Of a DNA stretch of 7,059 nt, positions 1-6,061 are shown piece after piece. The notes under the pieces are model-generated. The model was not told the origin of the DNA. It made no database searches and saw only the letters and a program-made list of their open reading frames with translations. The stretch covers positions 1-7,059 of the forward strand of contig JAJFMS010000170.1 in assembly GCA_020696885.1 (NCBI GenBank). The letters are read 5' to 3'. The DNA comes from Armatimonadota bacterium (GTDB lineage: Bacteria; Armatimonadota; SYMT01). The number at the start of each line of letters is the position of its first letter. The stretch's first letter is position 1. Both the position numbers and the translations under genes were made by a program.

Positions 1-780
1 CACGACCTTCCCGCCGACGTGGAAGCCGCGCTCCAGAGTCGCTTCGAACAAGAGCGCTCCCCGGTCGGGAAAGAGATCCTCGGGCATATCATCCAGAACG
101 CGCAGCTCGCGCGGAGCCGGATGATCCCGATCTGCCAGGACACCGGCTTCACCAGCGTGCTCGTGGAGCTCGGGCAGGATGTCCACGTGAGCGGCGGCGA
201 TCTCTACGCGGCGATCCACAGTGGAGTCCGGACCGGATACGCGGAAGGCCTGCTGCGGATGTCCGTGCTGGATCACCCGCTCACCCGGAAGAACACGGAC
301 GATAACACCCCCGCCGCCATCCACCTGGACATCGTCCCCGGCGACCAGGTGAAGCTGATGGTGATGCCCAAGGGCGGCGGCTGCGAGAACATGAGCAAGC
401 TCAGCATTCTGAAGCCCAGCCAGGGGAAAGAAGGCGTCAAAGAGTTCGTCACGCAGAGCATCAAGGACGCCGGCCCGAACGCCTGCCCGCCGCTGGTCAT
501 CGGCGTGGGAATCGGCGGCACGTTCGACAAGTGCGCCTTCCTCGCCAAGAAGGCGCTGTTCCGCGAGATCGGCAGCCGCAGCTCGGTGCCGGCGAACGCC
601 GAGCTCGAGGAAGAGCTGCTGAAGCTGGCAAACGAGACCGGCCTGGGGCCGGCGGGGATGGGCGGCGATACCACCGCGCTGGCGATCCACATCGAAAGCT
701 TCCCCTGTCACATCACCTCGCTGCCGGTTGCGGTGAACGTGCAGTGCCACGCTGCCCGCCACAAGGAAGCCGTGCTGTAG
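1..780 (+). CDS. Class I fumarate hydratase (fumarase / tartrate dehydratase family), alpha subunit, 5' partial
   Basis: This is the N-terminal (alpha) half of a two-subunit [4Fe-4S] hydro-lyase, which interconverts fumarate and malate in the cytoplasm. The frame is open from base 1, and the codons before the GTG at position 19 already read as family sequence (HDLPADV). The true start therefore lies outside the window, probably about 20 residues upstream. The three cluster-ligand regions of the family are all present: PICQDTG (Cys at window codon 45), GGGCENMS (Cys at codon 128) and GIGGTFDKC (Cys at codon 178). The C-terminal GMGGDTTALAIHIE segment is also typical. The beta subunit follows 23 bases downstream, the usual order for split class I enzymes. 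The same fold serves L(+)-tartrate dehydratase (TtdA), and sequence alone does not settle the substrate. Fumarase is the more likely role. The iron-sulphur cluster makes the enzyme oxygen-sensitive. Confidence 0.93.
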   Translation, partial: HDLPADVEAALQSRFEQERSPVGKEILGHIIQNAQLARSRMIPICQDTGFTSVLVELGQDVHVSGGDLYAAIHSGVRTGYAEGLLRMSVLDHPLTRKNTDDNTPAAIHLDIVPGDQVKLMVMPKGGGCENMSKLSILKPSQGKEGVKEFVTQSIKDAGPNACPPLVIGVGIGGTFDKCAFLAKKALFREIGSRSSVPANAELEEELLKLANETGLGPAGMGGDTTALAIHIESFPCHITSLPVAVNVQCHAARHKEAVL

Positions 781-803
781 CCCGTTCCAGCGGATTGGAC
801 CCC

Positions 804-1376
804 ATGAGTGAACCCATTAGAATCACGACCCCGCTGACGATCGAGGTGGTGGAGAGTCTCCGCGCCGGCGACCGGGTGCTGATCACCGGCGACCTGATCA
901 CCGCCCGCGATGCCGCCCACAAGCGCATGGTGGAAGCCCTCCGGCGGGGCGAGGAGCTCCCGGTGAGCCTGGACGGCCAGATCGTCTATTACACCGGCCC
1001 CTCCCCGGCCCGCGAAGGCGAGATCATCGGAGCGGCGGGTCCCACTACCGCCATCCGGATGGACGCCTATTCCGAAGAACTGATGCAGCACGGAATGCGC
1101 GGCATGATGGGCAAAGGCTATCGTTCCCCTGCGTGCATCGAGGCGATCCAGAAGCACCGGTGCGTGTACTTCGCGGCCGTCGGCGGGCTGGGCGCGCTCC
1201 TCTCGCAGCGCATCAAGGCCGTCGAGATCCTCGCGTATGAGGACCTCGGCACCGAGGCGATCCGCCGGATGCGTGTGGAAGACTTCCCGGTGGTGGTGGC
1301 CGTGGACGTCTACGGCCGTGACTTTTACCGCGAAGCTCCGGGAGCGTGGCGCGAACAGGTGGCGGCCGGGCTGTAG
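804..1376 (+). CDS. Class I fumarate hydratase (fumarase / tartrate dehydratase family), beta subunit
   Basis: This is the 190-residue C-terminal (beta) partner of the preceding gene; together they form the complete hydro-lyase. Family landmarks in order are: GDRVLITGDLITARDAAH (about residues 22-39), YYTGPSPAREGE (about 61-72), GAAGPTTAIRMD (about 75-86), GMMGKG (about 96-101), then VYFAAVGGLGALL and AVEILAYEDLGTEAI. The length is normal for stand-alone beta subunits. The ATG at 804 was chosen because the family begins with this short lead into 'PLTIEVVESLRAGD'. A longer frame open from 531 overlaps the alpha gene in another phase and has no family sequence before residue 1. The ribosome-binding site is weak, so translation may be coupled to the alpha gene 23 bases upstream. 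Tartrate dehydratase beta (TtdB) is the alternative name. Confidence 0.94.
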   Translation: MSEPIRITTPLTIEVVESLRAGDRVLITGDLITARDAAHKRMVEALRRGEELPVSLDGQIVYYTGPSPAREGEIIGAAGPTTAIRMDAYSEELMQHGMRGMMGKGYRSPACIEAIQKHRCVYFAAVGGLGALLSQRIKAVEILAYEDLGTEAIRRMRVEDFPVVVAVDVYGRDFYREAPGAWREQVAAGL

Positions 1377-1382
1377 CGCGGC

Positions 1383-1949
1383 ATGGTGCCCGGCGGCGGC
1401 AGTATGGAAGAGACCCCAGCGTTGCCCGGGCTCCCGGACCTCCTGGCGGAAGGCCTGGAGGTGCTGTTCGTGGGCATCAACCCCAGCCTCAAGTCCGCGC
1501 TCGTGGGCCACTACTATGCCGGGCCCGGCAACCTGTTCTGGCGCTGCCTGCACGAGAGTGGTCTGATCCCGGAGCGCCTCGCCCCGAGCGAGGACCGCCG
1601 CCTGCTGGAGTTCCGGATCGGGATTACGGACTGTGTCGCCCGGCCCTCCCGCTCTGCCGCGGAAGTCAGTGCCCACGAGTTCCGCTCCGCCCGCCCGGCC
1701 CTGATCCGGAAGCTCGAAGTGTACCGGCCGCGGATCGTCTGTTTCAATGGGCTGATGGGCTACCGCGGCACCTTCGACCCTCAAGCGCAGTTGGGCCTTC
1801 AGCCGGAGGCGCTCGCCGGAGCGGTCGTGTTCGTGGTGCCGTCTACCAGCGCGGCAAACGCCGGGTTCACCCGCGAGGAGCGCGTGGAGTGGTTCCGGAA
1901 ACTGCGCGCGCTGCGAGACGAGCTGCGCGCGCCGGCAGCGAACCGGTGA
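1383..1949 (+). CDS. mug: Mismatch-specific uracil/thymine-DNA glycosylase (Mug/TDG family)
   Basis: This is a monofunctional glycosylase of UDG family 2, which removes uracil (and in some members thymine) mispaired with guanine in base-excision repair. It has 188 residues. Motif 1 is VGINPS at residues 30-35; the family form is GINPG, and Asn33 is the equivalent of catalytic Asn18 of E. coli Mug and Asn140 of human TDG. GHYYAGPGNLFWRCL (42-56) shapes the pocket. The second motif is VPSTSAANA (152-160), followed by an ERVEWFRKLRALRDEL helix. From memory, the 42-56 block is closer to animal TDG (GHHYPGPGNHFWKCL) than to E. coli Mug. The position matching TDG Arg275 appears to be alanine, as in other bacterial PSTSAAN-type members. 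The gene starts 6 bases after the fumarase beta stop, so it is probably cotranscribed; no metabolic link is evident. An ATG at 1404 is an equally plausible start and neither has a strong Shine-Dalgarno. Mug rather than another UDG family is well supported. Confidence 0.9.
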   Translation: MVPGGGSMEETPALPGLPDLLAEGLEVLFVGINPSLKSALVGHYYAGPGNLFWRCLHESGLIPERLAPSEDRRLLEFRIGITDCVARPSRSAAEVSAHEFRSARPALIRKLEVYRPRIVCFNGLMGYRGTFDPQAQLGLQPEALAGAVVFVVPSTSAANAGFTREERVEWFRKLRALRDELRAPAANR

Positions 1950-1988
1950 ATCGGCCCGCAGCGCGCCATTCGGTTGGGATACGGGCGA

Positions 1989-1994
1989 TATACT
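1989..1994 (+). promoter_or_regulatory. Possible -10 element (TATACT) before the prenyl synthase operon
   Basis: TATACT matches the sigma-70 -10 consensus at five of six positions and sits in the only AT-rich patch of the 80-base gap between the glycosylase and the prenyl synthase. No convincing -35 lies at 16-18 bases: TTGGGA at 1974-1979 leaves only 9 bases. The call rests on the -10 hexamer and its position. Alternatively the transcript simply continues from the fumarase operon. Confidence 0.3.
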
Positions 1995-2029
1995 CTAGAT
2001 GTGGTGTGGTACCGGGAGAGGATAACGGA

Positions 2030-3019
2030 ATGTCGCAGGCGGTCGTGGCAGCCAACCCCGCGGATCTGATCCGTCCGGAGTTGGAAGAGGTGGAGAGGGT
2101 CCTGGCGGACGCCTCCCGGTCCGAGATCGAAGTACTCCAGGAAGCCGCGCGCCACATCCTCAGCGCCGGGGGCAAGCGAGTGCGACCCCAGTTGGCGCTG
2201 CTGGCCGCGCGCGCGCTGGGCGGCTCCCTGAAGCGCACGGTGCCGCTGGCGGCGGCCTGCGAGCTGGTGCACACCGCAACCCTGGTGCACGACGACATCG
2301 TGGACGAGAGCGACAGCCGCCGCGGGCGGATGGCGGTGCAGTTCTACTTCGGGAACTCGGCGTCCGTGCTGATGGGCGACTACCTGGTGGTGCGCTCCTT
2401 CGGCCTGGTGGTCAACGATCCGGAGCGCCAGTTGTGGCAGATCCTGGTGGACACCATCGCCCGGATGTGCGAGGGCGAGGTGCTGCAGATCTGCGTGAAA
2501 GGCGACACCGGGATCGAGGTGGACGTCTACGAGACGATCATCGAGTGCAAGACCGCCCTGCTGATCTCCACCTGCACCCGCTTCGGCGCTCTGGTCGCCG
2601 GCGCGCCGCCGGAGATCGAGCAGGCGCTCACGGACTTCGGCTACAACATCGGCATGGCGTTCCAGATCCAGGACGACATCCTGGACTTCCTGGGCGACGA
2701 GCAGACGCTGGGCAAGCCGGTGGGCGGCGACCTCCGCGAGGGCAAGGTGACGCTGCCGGTGATCTACGCGCTGCAGGAAGCGCACCCGGAAGACCGCGCG
2801 GAGCTGCTGCGGATTTACGACAAGGCCTCCCCGCTCAGCGCGGACGAGGTGCGACGCGCCACGGAGATCATCGAGATTGCCGGCGGGTTCCGCCGGGCTC
2901 GCGAGCATGCGTGGGAGTACGTGCGCCGCTCCAAGCGCAGCCTGGACCTGGTGCCCGAGAGCGAATCCCGCGACGCGCTCCAGGTGCTGGCGGACCACAT
3001 CGTCGATCGCTGGAACTGA
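2030..3019 (+). CDS. Polyprenyl diphosphate synthase, trans, long-chain (IspB/HepT/SdsA type)
   Basis: This 329-residue enzyme condenses isopentenyl diphosphate units onto an allylic diphosphate, giving an all-trans chain, most likely the side chain of menaquinone or ubiquinone. Visible motifs are: GGKRVRP (47-53), which binds diphosphate; the first aspartate-rich motif HDDIVDESD (Asp88, Asp89, Asp92); GDYLVVRSF; the second aspartate-rich motif [10 protein letters not shown] (Asp215, Asp216, Asp219); and [18 protein letters not shown] just after it. The fifth residue before the first DDxxD is a small alanine (Ala83), not the bulky aromatic of short-chain FPP/GGPP synthases, and this argues for a long product. 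Exact chain length cannot be read. The ATG at 2030 is preceded by a purine-rich GGGAGAGGA site (2014-2022) at good spacing. The open frame runs much further upstream (from 1346), but that part overlaps the glycosylase and has no family sequence. The stop overlaps the moaC start. Confidence 0.94.
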   Translation: MSQAVVAANPADLIRPELEEVERVLADASRSEIEVLQEAARHILSAGGKRVRPQLALLAARALGGSLKRTVPLAAACELVHTATLVHDDIVDESDSRRGRMAVQFYFGNSASVLMGDYLVVRSFGLVVNDPERQLWQILVDTIARMCEGEVLQICVKGDTGIEVDVYETIIECKTALLISTCTRFGALVAGAPPEIEQALTDFGYNIGMAFQIQDDILDFLGDEQTLGKPVGGDLREGKVTLPVIYALQEAHPEDRAELLRIYDKASPLSADEVRRATEIIEIAGGFRRAREHAWEYVRRSKRSLDLVPESESRDALQVLADHIVDRWN

Positions 3020-3501
3020 TGGCGGATTCCCTCTCACACATCGACGCCGAGGGCCGGGCGCAGATGGTGGACGTCTCCGGGAAGCCGGACACCCGCCGCG
3101 TGGCCGTGGCCGAGGGCTGGGTCCGGATGGCGCCGGAGACGGTGGCACTGATCCGCGCGAACGGCTTCACCAAGGGCGACGTGCTGACGGTAGCCAAGGT
3201 AGCCGGGATTCTGGCGGCCAAGCAAACCAGCTCGCTGATTCCGATGTGCCATCCGCTCTTGCTGATGGACGTGCGCGTGGATCTGGAGCTGGAGACGGAC
3301 CGCGTGGCGATCCGCGCCGCCGTGACCACGTTCGGAAAGACCGGCGCGGAGATGGAAGCGCTCACCGCGGTTTCCACTGCGGCCCTCACGATCTATGATA
3401 TGTGTAAGGCCGCGGATAAAGGAATGATCCTCGAGGGGATCCGCCTTCTCAAAAAGGAAGGCGGGAAATCTGACTGGAGCGCCGCGCCGTCCGGAGATTG
3501 A
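3019..3501 (+). CDS. moaC: Cyclic pyranopterin monophosphate synthase MoaC
   Basis: MoaC turns 3',8-cyclo-7,8-dihydro-GTP into cyclic pyranopterin monophosphate, the second step of molybdenum cofactor synthesis, in the cytoplasm. The 160-residue length is normal. The N-terminus [19 protein letters not shown] matches the family. Catalytic Lys51 of E. coli MoaC corresponds to Lys52 in [15 protein letters not shown] (74-82) is the substrate-site signature. [19 protein letters not shown] followed by YDMCKA (126-131) contains the equivalents of Asp128 (Asp127) and Lys131 (Lys130). The C-terminus has the usual LLKKEGGKS. The start codon overlaps the prenyl synthase stop by one base (TGATG), the hallmark of translational coupling, and rex follows 4 bases after the stop. 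No moaA, moaD or moaE is in the window, so the rest of the pathway must be encoded elsewhere. Confidence 0.97.
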   Translation: MADSLSHIDAEGRAQMVDVSGKPDTRRVAVAEGWVRMAPETVALIRANGFTKGDVLTVAKVAGILAAKQTSSLIPMCHPLLLMDVRVDLELETDRVAIRAAVTTFGKTGAEMEALTAVSTAALTIYDMCKAADKGMILEGIRLLKKEGGKSDWSAAPSGD

Positions 3502-3505
3502 ACGC

Positions 3506-4195
3506 GTGCCGAAGGAGAACGAGGTACCGCTGCCCGCCCTGGAGCGGCTTTCCACCTACATCCGCTGCCTGATGCAGCTCGAGCGGGATGGGGTGGAGTC
3601 CATCTCTTCGCAGGACATGGAACGGTTCAGCGGAGTCTCGGCGGCGCAGTTCCGAAAGGACCTCTCCTACTTCGGGGAGTTCGGGAAGCGCGGCATCGGC
3701 TACAACGTCCGCGACCTCCGCGAGCGCATCGCCCACCTCCTCCGGATCGACCAGGAGCAGAACGTGCTGCTCATCGGCGCCGGCAACCTCGGCTCCGCCC
3801 TCATCGCCTACCCCGGCTGGCGCTCCTACCGCTTCAAGATCGCCGCGGTCTTCGACCGGGACCCGAGCAAGATCGGCACCACGATCCGCCGCCTCACCGT
3901 CCGCGACTTCAACGACGTGGTGGAGGTGAACCAGACCGTCGGCGCCCGGATTGGAATCCTCGCTATCCCCGCGTGGGAGGCGCAGGAAGTGGCCGAGAAG
4001 CTGATGGAAGCCGGTGTCACCGGCCTCATCAACTTCGCGCCGCTCAAGATCCAGGCCCCGCCGCATGTGGTGGTCCGCGAGGTCTGCTTCATCTGTGAGC
4101 TGGCCATCCTCTCCCACCTGGTGAACACACCGGGGGCCTCCGAGGCGGATGCCATCGCAGCCCTCGCGTTTCCCGCGCCGAACGGCCAGGCCTGA
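3506..4195 (+). CDS. rex: Redox-sensing transcriptional repressor Rex
   Basis: Rex is a homodimeric repressor that binds operator DNA when NAD+ is high and leaves it when NADH rises, controlling respiration and fermentation genes. The 229-residue protein shows the expected architecture. An N-terminal winged helix (about 10-82) includes the recognition segment SAAQFRKDLSYFGEFGKRG (45-63) and GIGY. A Rossmann domain follows with GAGNLGSAL (91-99) and YPGW, and with FDRDPSKIG (116-124), whose Asp117 at the end of the second strand favours NAD(H). The C-terminal 'NFAPLKIQAPPHVVVREV' and the swapped dimer helix end the protein. The GTG at 3506 has GGAG (3493-3496) upstream, and the following residues PLPALERLSTYIRCL align with Rex N-termini. 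It starts 4 bases after moaC, so it is very probably cotranscribed with moaC and the prenyl synthase. I could not find a canonical Rex operator (TTGTG-N8-CACAA) in the window. Confidence 0.96.
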   Translation: MPKENEVPLPALERLSTYIRCLMQLERDGVESISSQDMERFSGVSAAQFRKDLSYFGEFGKRGIGYNVRDLRERIAHLLRIDQEQNVLLIGAGNLGSALIAYPGWRSYRFKIAAVFDRDPSKIGTTIRRLTVRDFNDVVEVNQTVGARIGILAIPAWEAQEVAEKLMEAGVTGLINFAPLKIQAPPHVVVREVCFICELAILSHLVNTPGASEADAIAALAFPAPNGQA

Positions 4196-4219
4196 GGAGG
4201 TGGCGTGGTGGAGTGGTGG
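4196..4219 (+). repeat. G-rich run with tandem GTGGTGGA, directly after rex
   Basis: The 24 bases after the rex stop are built almost only of GG pairs separated by single bases, including two tandem copies of GTGGTGGA. Such a run could form a weak two-layer G-quadruplex, or it may be chance in a GC-rich spacer. It opens the 174-base gap before the DUF4336 gene. It also gives an SD-like GGAGG just before a GTG at 4205, which would open an in-frame 55-codon extension of that gene. I consider this extension non-coding because its third codon positions are much less GC-rich than those of neighbouring genes. Confidence 0.35.
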
Positions 4220-4357
4220 AATACTGCTGCCGGCCATTGCTCGAACGACACACCGTGTAGCCGTCGGCAGGATAAGCGGTTTGAACTGCGCGAAGCTCGC
4301 GGCATGACTGAGCTGCGGCATCGCACCCCTGCTGCCGGAATGCTTTTGCTCCCAACC

Positions 4358-4362
4358 GGAGG
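4358..4362 (+). promoter_or_regulatory. Shine-Dalgarno GGAGG that sets the DUF4336 start
   Basis: GGAGG lies 7 bases before the ATG at 4370, an ideal spacing. It decides between this start and the in-frame GTG at 4205. Recognisable family sequence begins immediately after 4370 (LREFVPGLLW), and the upstream codons look non-coding. Confidence 0.75.
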
Positions 4363-4369
4363 TTCGTCG

Positions 4370-5059
4370 ATGCTGCGTGAATTCGTGCCTGGATTGCTGT
4401 GGACCTCTGAGATGCCGTTTGGGCGTTTCGGGTTCGACGTTGGCGCCCGCACCACGGTGATCCGGCTCGCGGACGGCGACCTGGTGATCCACTCCCCCAT
4501 CGCCCTGACGCCGGAGCTGCGCGCCGCCGTGGATCGCGTGGGCCCCGTGCGGCACCTCATCGCCCCCAGCAGCATGCACTACCAGCACCTGGCCGAATGG
4601 GCGGATGCCTATCCGGAAGCGCGTATCTACGCGGTGCCCGGCCTGATGGAGAAAGCGCGGGCCCTGGGAGATGCCGAGGCCCTCAGCGAGACGCCTCCCG
4701 CGGCGTGGACCGCTGAGATGGAGCAGACCCTGGTGCGCGGCAGCGCGATCTACGACGAAGCGGTATTCTGTCATCACCCCAGCCGCACGCTGATCGTCAC
4801 CGATCTCTGCTTCAATATCCCCGAGACCAGCAACGCCTCTACCCGGTTCGGGGCAAAGGCGCTGGGGGTGCTGGGCGGGCTCTCCAGCTCCCGGAGCTTC
4901 CCGGTGACGATCCGAGACCGCAATGCCGCCCGCGCCACGATCGAACGGATCCTGGAATGGGAGTTCGAGCGGGTCATCCTTTCCCACGGGGAGCCGGAGG
5001 AGCGGAACGGCAAGGCGGAGTTCCGGAGAGCCTATTCCTGGCTGCTGCGCCCCCGGTGA
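4370..5059 (+). CDS. DUF4336 domain-containing protein (metallo-beta-lactamase-like fold)
   Basis: This 229-residue protein of unknown function is recognised as DUF4336 from its layout. The N-terminus reads PGLLWTSEMPFGRFGFDVGARTT, then a strand block VIRLADGDLVIHSP (30-43), then LTPELRAAVDRVGPVRHLIAPS. The middle has YPEARIYAVPG, followed by CHHPSRTLIVTDLCFNI (134-150), and near the end comes VILSHGEP (202-209). The domain is thought to be a divergent metallo-beta-lactamase-like fold. Possible metal ligands here are His70 and His73 (HYQH), His135/His136, Asp145 and His206, but the classic HxHxDH motif is absent, so hydrolase activity is unproven. There is no signal peptide or membrane segment, so it is probably cytoplasmic. 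It stands alone: 174 bases after rex and 394 before the next gene. No substrate can be proposed. The frame is open back to 4205, but the strong ribosome-binding site supports 4370. Confidence 0.85.
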   Translation: MLREFVPGLLWTSEMPFGRFGFDVGARTTVIRLADGDLVIHSPIALTPELRAAVDRVGPVRHLIAPSSMHYQHLAEWADAYPEARIYAVPGLMEKARALGDAEALSETPPAAWTAEMEQTLVRGSAIYDEAVFCHHPSRTLIVTDLCFNIPETSNASTRFGAKALGVLGGLSSSRSFPVTIRDRNAARATIERILEWEFERVILSHGEPEERNGKAEFRRAYSWLLRPR

Positions 5060-5112
5060 TTCGCAGCAAGTCGTCCGGGTACTGCGCCGGTACTCGCGGC
5101 TACTGGCACCGG

Positions 5113-5128
5113 CCCGCTGGATCGCGGG
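5113..5128 (+). terminator. Possible weak hairpin terminator after DUF4336 gene
   Basis: CCCGC and GCGGG pair over a 6-base loop, 54 bases past the stop codon. A second, wider stem (GCCGGT/ACCGGC, 5086-5113) abuts it. Neither is followed by a T-tract, so intrinsic termination is doubtful. Confidence 0.25.
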
Positions 5129-5241
5129 ACTCCTCGCAATCAGGCGAATGCGGCGACGAAAGACCGGGAGGAGCGTCTTTCCAGCCGGCAGCCGTAACCG
5201 TCACCCCCTCCGAATCGGCACCGTACCTGGCCAACGTTGCG

Positions 5242-5247
5242 TATTAT
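5242..5247 (+). promoter_or_regulatory. Possible -10 element (TATTAT) for the pentapeptide-repeat gene
   Basis: TATTAT lies in the only clearly AT-rich run of the gap, just past a TTGCG. No good -35 lies 17 bases upstream. TATGAT at 5327-5332 is an equally possible alternative. The call rests on base composition and position only. Confidence 0.25.
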
Positions 5248-5453
5248 TAAGTAGCGGGCTCGCGGCGAAGCCGTGCCTGCCCTGTTCTAAGTGGGGGCGA
5301 AAGGAAGTCCGCGGCCTCACCCTGAATATGATTGTCAGAGATCCCGCGCGACGGGCGCACCCTGCGGAAGGACGAGTGTGCGGCGACCAGCCGACCTCCA
5401 GTCGCCTCCTGCTTCCGAACCGGCGCGAATCGTTAGGTTAGGAGGACCCAATC

Positions 5454-6029
5454 ATGAAAAGCTGCTCGATGTGCAAGGCGGAGCAGGAAAACGTGTCTGT
5501 AGTCCCGGTGGCGCCCGCCGGATGGAACGGTTTCAACAACTTCGCCGAGGTGTGTGACACCTGCCAGGCCTCCCGTAAGTTCAAGCAGGCGGCGCGACCC
5601 AAGGGCGTCACGATTAAGGCCGCTGCTGCAGCCGCCGCGGCCGCCGCGGCCGCCCTCGAAACCGCCGGCCAGGCCCCCAGCGCCAAGGTGGAAGTGCGAC
5701 ACCGGCGCACCGGGGTGGTCCTGCACACGGTGGAAGGCCGCTCGCTGGACAACGCGTCTCTCAGTGGCGCCGGCCTCTCCGGGGCGGACCTGCAGAACGT
5801 TTCCATGCGCACCGCGAACCTGCTGAAGGCCGATCTCCACCTGGCGGACCTCTCCGGCGCGGACCTGCGCGGCGCGGACCTCCGGGGAGCAAACTTCCGC
5901 GGCGCGGACCTGCGCGGCACCGACATGCGGGACGCCAAGCTCATCCAGGCCGACCTCGCCAACACGCTGCATGACGTGGACACCCGCTGGCCCAACGGCT
6001 ACCGCCCGGTAGTCGCCGCGCGCCGGTAA
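5454..6029 (+). CDS. Pentapeptide-repeat protein with N-terminal CxxC...CxxC knuckle and poly-Ala linker
   Basis: The 191-residue protein has three parts. First, a putative zinc knuckle: Cys4-x2-Cys7 and Cys34-x2-Cys37, 26 residues apart. Second, a linker containing 12 consecutive alanines (56-67), then a short strand segment KVEVRHRRTGVVLHTVEG (78-95). Third, a pentapeptide-repeat domain (about 98-170) following A(D/N)LxG, clearest at 126-157 (ADLSG, ADLRG, ADLRG, ANFRG, ADLRG). At about 15 repeats it gives nearly four coils of the right-handed quadrilateral beta-helix. The end, TRWPNGYRP, matches the TRWPxGF-type cap common in cyanobacterial and other pentapeptide proteins. AGGAGG (5440-5445) lies 8 bases before the ATG, so the start is firm. 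There is no signal peptide, so it is probably cytoplasmic. Pentapeptide proteins may mimic DNA (MfpA/Qnr) or act as scaffolds; nothing here points to one role. Function is unknown. Confidence 0.9.
   Translation: MKSCSMCKAEQENVSVVPVAPAGWNGFNNFAEVCDTCQASRKFKQAARPKGVTIKAAAAAAAAAAAALETAGQAPSAKVEVRHRRTGVVLHTVEGRSLDNASLSGAGLSGADLQNVSMRTANLLKADLHLADLSGADLRGADLRGANFRGADLRGTDMRDAKLIQADLANTLHDVDTRWPNGYRPVVAARR
5619..5654 (+). repeat. 36-base alanine-codon tract, GCC/GCG triplet repeat
   Basis: Twelve alanine codons in a row. The last eight follow a nine-base period (GCCGCCGCG), while the first four use mixed codons (GCC, GCT, GCT, GCA). A triplet tract of this kind can change length by replication slippage without breaking the frame. 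It encodes residues 56-67, between the Cys knuckle and the repeat domain. Confidence 0.8.
5745..5963 (+). repeat. 15-base tandem repeats encoding the pentapeptide-repeat domain
   Basis: Each unit encodes A(D/N)LxG. The units between about 5829 and 5924 are the most alike at DNA level (variants of GGCGCGGACCTGCGC). Outer units have diverged. The similarity suggests expansion by unit duplication. Confidence 0.75.
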
Positions 6030-6061
6030 TCCTCAGTCCGTCACGTAGCACCACCTCCGAC

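Larger units (their letters stand above)
5060..5453 (+). other. 394-base gap without a convincing gene; leader of the pentapeptide-repeat gene
   Basis: Several frames are open here, but none has a ribosome-binding site, recognisable protein sequence or coding-like third positions. Near the left end are short inverted repeats (GCCGGT at 5086-5091 with ACCGGC at 5108-5113; CCCGC at 5113-5117 with GCGGG at 5124-5128) that might end the DUF4336 transcript, though no T-run follows. Two AT-rich patches that could be -10 elements stand out: TATTAT at 5242-5247 and TATGAT at 5327-5332. Neither has a clear -35 at the right distance. The long leader from either patch to the ATG (about 120-200 bases) could hold an RNA element, but I recognised no known riboswitch. 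Confidence 0.4.

Noticed and set aside
531..803. Upstream extension of the fumarase beta frame
   Set aside because: It overlaps the alpha gene in another phase and gives Arg/Ala-rich nonsense. Family sequence begins only after 804.
1346..2029. Upstream extension of the prenyl synthase frame
   Set aside because: It overlaps the glycosylase gene, is Pro/Arg-rich and lacks motifs. The ribosome-binding site at 2014-2022 supports 2030.
1799..3148. 449-codon open frame on the - strand opposite the prenyl synthase
   Set aside because: It is the antisense shadow of a GC-rich gene: low-complexity His/Arg/Ala-rich translation, no family sequence, and it lies opposite a clearly real gene.
4248..4258. 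ACAC...GTGT inverted repeat as a Rex operator
   Set aside because: It is far too short and lacks the TTGTG-N8-CACAA form. CACAA strings elsewhere lie inside fumarase coding sequence without a partner half-site.
3449..4987. 512-codon open frame on the - strand opposite rex and DUF4336
   Set aside because: It spans two real + strand genes and the gap between them, with no recognisable motif. It is a composition artefact.
5281..5330. Resemblance of CGAAAGGAAGTCC to RNase P or SRP RNA cores
   Set aside because: Only a short string matches. The flanking helices and conserved blocks of those RNAs are absent.
5745..5963. CRISPR-like array
   Set aside because: The repeats are in-frame 15-base coding units with no spacers.
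5438..5995. - strand frame with RRSAPRRSAPRR-like repeats
   Set aside because: This is the antisense reading of the 15-base pentapeptide-coding repeats, not a basic repeat protein.
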